64,000 nt of DNA from Setoptus koraiensis. Its lineage: Eukaryota > Arthropoda. Of the stretch, positions 59,875 through 64,000 are shown one piece after another. Under the pieces are notes generated by a model. The model ran no database searches and was not told where the DNA came from. It saw only the letters and a program-made list of their open reading frames with translations. Position 1 is the first letter of the stretch. Each line of letters opens with the position of its first letter. Where the stretch lies: positions 2,666,001-2,730,000 of the forward strand of contig CM106586.1 of NCBI GenBank assembly GCA_048013815.1, in the 5' to 3' direction. The translations under genes were made by a program, and so were the position numbers.

Positions 59875-61585
59875 CTATAATTGCCAGTGTCATTCTTTGT
59901 GTGTTTGAGTGGACAACAAATTGCGATAGAGATAAAATGAAATGAAATGAGATAATTTTGACAAAATCAATTGTTTGTTGTATGCAACATTCGATCGCCA
60001 TCTTGCCTTGGTGCGTGCATCATTCTAGCGCCATCTTGGCTCGGTGTGTGCACCATTCGATCGCCATCTCAGCGTGTGCTGACTCCCGCATAGATGGTGC
60101 ATAGATTGCGCATTCGGTAACCGCCCCCTGTCACCCCCTTGCAACAATTGCGCCAGAGAAAGTGAAAAAAGGTTGAGGGGGGGGGGCACACACTGGCGAT
60201 AGTGCGAACTTTTAATAGTGCGGCTCTTGTTAGTTAACGGCCACGTGGCCACTGTCGACACACATCGAACAACCGACAGCAGCAACAACAACAGCATCGT
60301 GAGAGCGTGCGTGCGAGGGGGGCGGGCTGCGCAAATCTTGTCTTAAATAGTCACCATCAATAGTGAGTGGTGCAGTCAACAGTAATAATGAAAAATAATA
60401 ATGAATATATAGAGTCGATGTGGCAGAGGCCATTGTTGTTGGTCGCGCGCGTCCCATACAATTGTTTGTTCAGGCAGCAAACACAATCAAACAAGCGAGC
60501 GAGCGAGCACAACACAACGAGGCTTCAACAAGCTACTCACAACTGGCGAGGCGCGCGAGTGTGAAGAGTTGTTCAGCTACTCTTCACACTCGCACACACG
60601 CCTCTGGTTACTACTGCTCTAGTTACCAGTTACTAGTGTGCAGTTGGGTGGTGCACAGCAGCGCCAGTACGTGCAGCAAATGATATTACTGCACAAGGGC
60701 ACTATTTATAGTACACTGTACCAGGGGCGTATTATCGGCGCACACACTTACGAAAGAGTCTACAATGCAATTGGCGCAGCTTAGCTCGGCGCACAATATT
60801 TAGCAGCCAATATGGATCCGGCGGGGTAGCGATGTCGCCAGTGATGCCATCGTTTGTAAATGGTGTTAATTGAACGTGTGTGCGGCCCGCGCGCTTGTCC
60901 CCGAGCTCCGTCGTTTTGTGCGTCTCATTAATATTGAGATTCTGTACAGAAAACAAGCGGGCAAGCGAGCGGGCGAGCGCGAATAAAATAGGATAGAACA
61001 AAATGGTGCCAAGGAGTGCATCACACAGCAGAATGGATTAGAATAGAATCGTATGAAATCGAATTGAGTCAAATGGAATCGAATTTCTGTCAACTTGCCA
61101 CCGTTTCTGCCACCATTGGCCCAATAGCGTTGGCCCAATACTACATACGCGCTGTCTTAACGGCGCGCGCGGCCACGCTAAACTAGCCAACTAACCAATT
61201 GCACGGCGATGCCCTACAAATACAAACTGCACCCGCTGCACAGTGCGCGCTGGCATGCACCAGAAACACGATAAATGGGCCCCACTGAGAGGGCAGGCGG
61301 CGTGTTCATCATCGCGCCGATTGCCGGCACCAAACGCATTAAAGTGGCCTGTAGTTAGCCCGATAGTTGCGTAACGCGCCTGTAGACAATGCGCGACCAA
61401 GCGGGCATTGTAGACACCTGCAATTGCTCACAAATGTTGTTGTTGTTGTTGTTGTTGTTGTTGGCTGGTGCATGAGCACTATTATGCGCTGGCTCACACT
61501 GTGCTAGCCATCATCGCCACTACACTAATGCCACAACTGATGCAACCAATGATGCAACCAATGATGCAATAAGCACCGTAATAAT

Positions 61586-61631
61586 CCAGCCAGCCAGCCA
61601 GCCAACCAGCCAACCAGCCAACCAACCAGCC
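61586..61631 (+). repeat. CCAGCCAACCAG repeat
   Basis: Alternating CCAG and CCAA tetramers, about 11 units. Confidence 0.92.
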
Positions 61632-61797
61632 GTCTCGGTGGCTCGGTTGCTGGGAGCCGCAGGGAGAGTGGGAGTGAGAGAGTGAAAGAAAAAGTAACAG
61701 CCAGCATATTACATGTAGATGCTGGACCCATCTAATAATGAGCGTTCTCTCAGAACGAAATTGGCGGCTTTTTAACCCCGCAATGGCCAATGTGTGC

Positions 61798-61828
<31 letters not shown>

Positions 61829-62186
61829 CACAGTGCATATGCGTTGTCGCTGCCAGCCGCCTTGCCCAAATAAGCTGCAGCTTATCCCCCGTGAAGGGGC
61901 CCCAACCAACTGGCGCACACGAATAGAGGAGACAGTATTTTATGTGCAGCCAGCGCGCACTCTTGCACCACATCTCGTGAGTGTGGTGCTCCAGTCGTGA
62001 CTCATAGATTTCACTATGCACCAACACGCATCCTCACCCAGAATTCCTCGGGCCACAATGGAACTGCTCGCTTCGCCAACAAATGAGGCCCGCTGTCTAA
62101 ACGCTGGCGCCTCTGCATCTTATCCGACACCCCGAATCAGCACCCAAATCGGCAGCCCGAATCGGCAACCCAAGCGAGGCCCAGAA

Positions 62187-62248
62187 GGCTCAAAAAGGCG
62201 CAAAGAGGCGCAAGGAGGCGCGAAGAGGCGCAAAGAGGCGCAAAAGAT
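62187..62248 (+). repeat. AAAGAGGCGC minisatellite
   Basis: About six degenerate units of about 10 bp. Confidence 0.88.
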
Positions 62249-64000
62249 TGAACGGCTGGCGTGTTAATGATTGGCTTCTGGTAACCAGAATCTGGTTGAT
62301 AAAATCCTGTTTGTGTGCACACTTTTCGGTAGCTTACCCTCTGATTTTGACTTTTATGAGTGCCGATGCAGAGCCGGTCGCGTCTTCGCATTGATTGAAC
62401 GGTGCCAAACAGTGATTGGTATTATTACTTTTAGATTGTGCAAATTAAATTGTTATTGTTCCAATTGATCGATTGTACACCTGAGCTGGTGCCCATTGTC
62501 GGTTGTGGCATCTTCATGATGACTTTTTAACAGTGCTAATTGTATGCTGTTGCCGTCCGAACCAAACAAAACGAACAAATCTAATAACAACTAATCTATG
62601 TGATGCATACACAAAATTATATCCATGTGTGAGCATAGATAGACAAGTCACTTATTGAACAGCCTACACCGCTAGTTGACAGCATAATCTAGCTGCCACT
62701 TGCTGGCTCATCAAAAGCCACATAGACAGCGCGCGTGCCAGTGTCACTCACGACCAACACAAACCATTTTGCAAGCTCCAATACCCAAACACGTAACACC
62801 TCATTCGGCTAACCAACCAGACACATTAGCATGGCCAAAATCAATCTCTACTTGTTATTTTTCTCACACAACAAAATAGACAAAACGTAAACATTATATA
62901 CTTGATATTATATAACACTTCACATCATGTCATACATTATATGAAATTTCTTCTCATCCCAGGCTATCAAACAACAGACAGCAAAAAAGTAAAAGTGATA
63001 ACTTAGACACCTGGCAGAATCATAACTCACAACTGGAGGCTCTGCAAGCACGTGGTGCACCAGTAATGGGGCCATCGCGCATAATGCTGTCACTGGACGG
63101 ATGGTCGCAAAGTTATCATATTGAGGCCAGACAGGACACAATATATTTGGAGGGGCACAAAAGTGAAGTGCCCAACAGCGTGACAGGCGCAAACAGTACA
63201 GTTAGATAGATATATAGAGAGACAAATGAGAAAGAAAAAACCAACTCTAACACGGATAAATAGACAGCAAGCCAAAAGTTCGGGTGTTATTTTAAAGTGG
63301 AACAACAGAATCTAATTGTAACACATCAGCAGTTTGCACACTCATACTGTGTAGACCACGAGCAAGCTGGGCCATTTGTAAGGACACACTTGCACATTGC
63401 TATTGCTATTTGCTTGCCTCTACATAGACGTAGAGTTATGTTTGAATACATTGGAAACAGCGGAGTACTTGAATGACTCAGCCATTACAGCAGATATTTG
63501 CTAAATGGCCCCTAGGCTAAAAAGACAAAAGATATATATATCTATGTAAGAATGACCAATTCGATTGCGTCCATCGGCAACGATGATGCTGTTGCTGTTC
63601 TCGGCACAAACTGGAGCAAGGTATTGTTGATGTGTTTTGTTCACTAAAGTGCCACAACAAAAAAAGTGTGCTCACCGCCATAAATTTCCAAGTGTCTTTA
63701 CTACCATAACGATCTCGGAGTATAGCTCAAAACCATACTGGAATCATCATTATGATTCTGGCACAACCAACTCCCAGTATATACTTGCACACAGCATACC
63801 AAAAAACAAGAAAAACAGGATATTCCCGAATAGAATTGTTGTCTACCGGTCTCGGACCATCTTAGGGCCCCAAAATCATCGAGCGTTCATTGATCCCTAA
63901 CGAATCGCTTGCACACTGTGTCTCTCGAGTTTAAACCACTCTCAAGCCATTTCTTTGTCAAATCAAACAAGTCCATTTAATAGTTGTTATGATTGTTGAG

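Larger units (their letters stand above)
59875..64000. other. Upstream/intergenic DNA to the window end
   Basis: No recognised exon. Repeats include a poly-G run (about 60178-60188), (TTG)9 near 61437-61463, the CCAGCCAA array at 61586-61631, (TG)14 at 61799-61829 and AAAGAGGCGC units at 62187-62248. The 5' exon(s) of the Ig gene should lie here or beyond the window. Confidence 0.4.

Overview
This is animal nuclear DNA. Genes carry GT-AG introns and encode metazoan proteins: Scribble, a basigin-like Ig protein, an inward-rectifier K+ channel and an HR4-type nuclear receptor. HR4-type receptors, very long Gln/Asn/His/Ser/Thr runs, (TTG)n and (CA)n microsatellites and intron-poor genes suggest an arthropod, perhaps a chelicerate or mite. 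That placement is inference with low confidence. I saw no rRNA, tRNA, CRISPR or convincing viral element.

Region 0.7-12.4 kb is a dense, almost intronless cluster: MFAP1 (+), mitochondrial GatB (-), a small unknown ORF (+), Scribble (-), ISCA2 (+), SNRPE (+) and a Kir channel (-, one 111-nt coding intron). Most are housekeeping genes for splicing, mitochondrial tRNA-Gln charging, Fe-S assembly and cell polarity.

Region 13.8-38.1 kb is a mosaic of duplications. Broken, shuffled copies of the first cluster lie at 17.9-20.4 kb (Kir, ISCA2, SNRPE) and 23.9-25.8 kb (GatB, Scribble, opposite strand). They carry intergenic DNA and the Kir intron, so they arose by DNA duplication rather than retroposition. 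Two HR4-type receptor genes sit among them: a long one at 26.6-30.6 kb and a short one at 20.4-21.9 kb. Their DNA-binding domains are almost identical, and both reading frames stop where a ligand-binding domain would be expected to begin. Upstream DNA is duplicated too: 22.0-22.6 kb matches 30.7-31.3 kb, and two blocks in 13.8-16.2 kb match blocks in 35.5-38.1 kb.

Region 38-64 kb is gene-poor and full of simple repeats. It contains a complete three-exon basigin-like gene (46.1-47.1 kb, -) and three internal exons of a second Ig-superfamily gene (57.7-59.9 kb, -), whose two ends I could not find.

The observations most worth following are the pair of apparently LBD-less HR4-type receptors, the near-identical GatB core inside an otherwise decayed copy (a likely gene-conversion tract), and the repeated reshuffling of one gene cluster.
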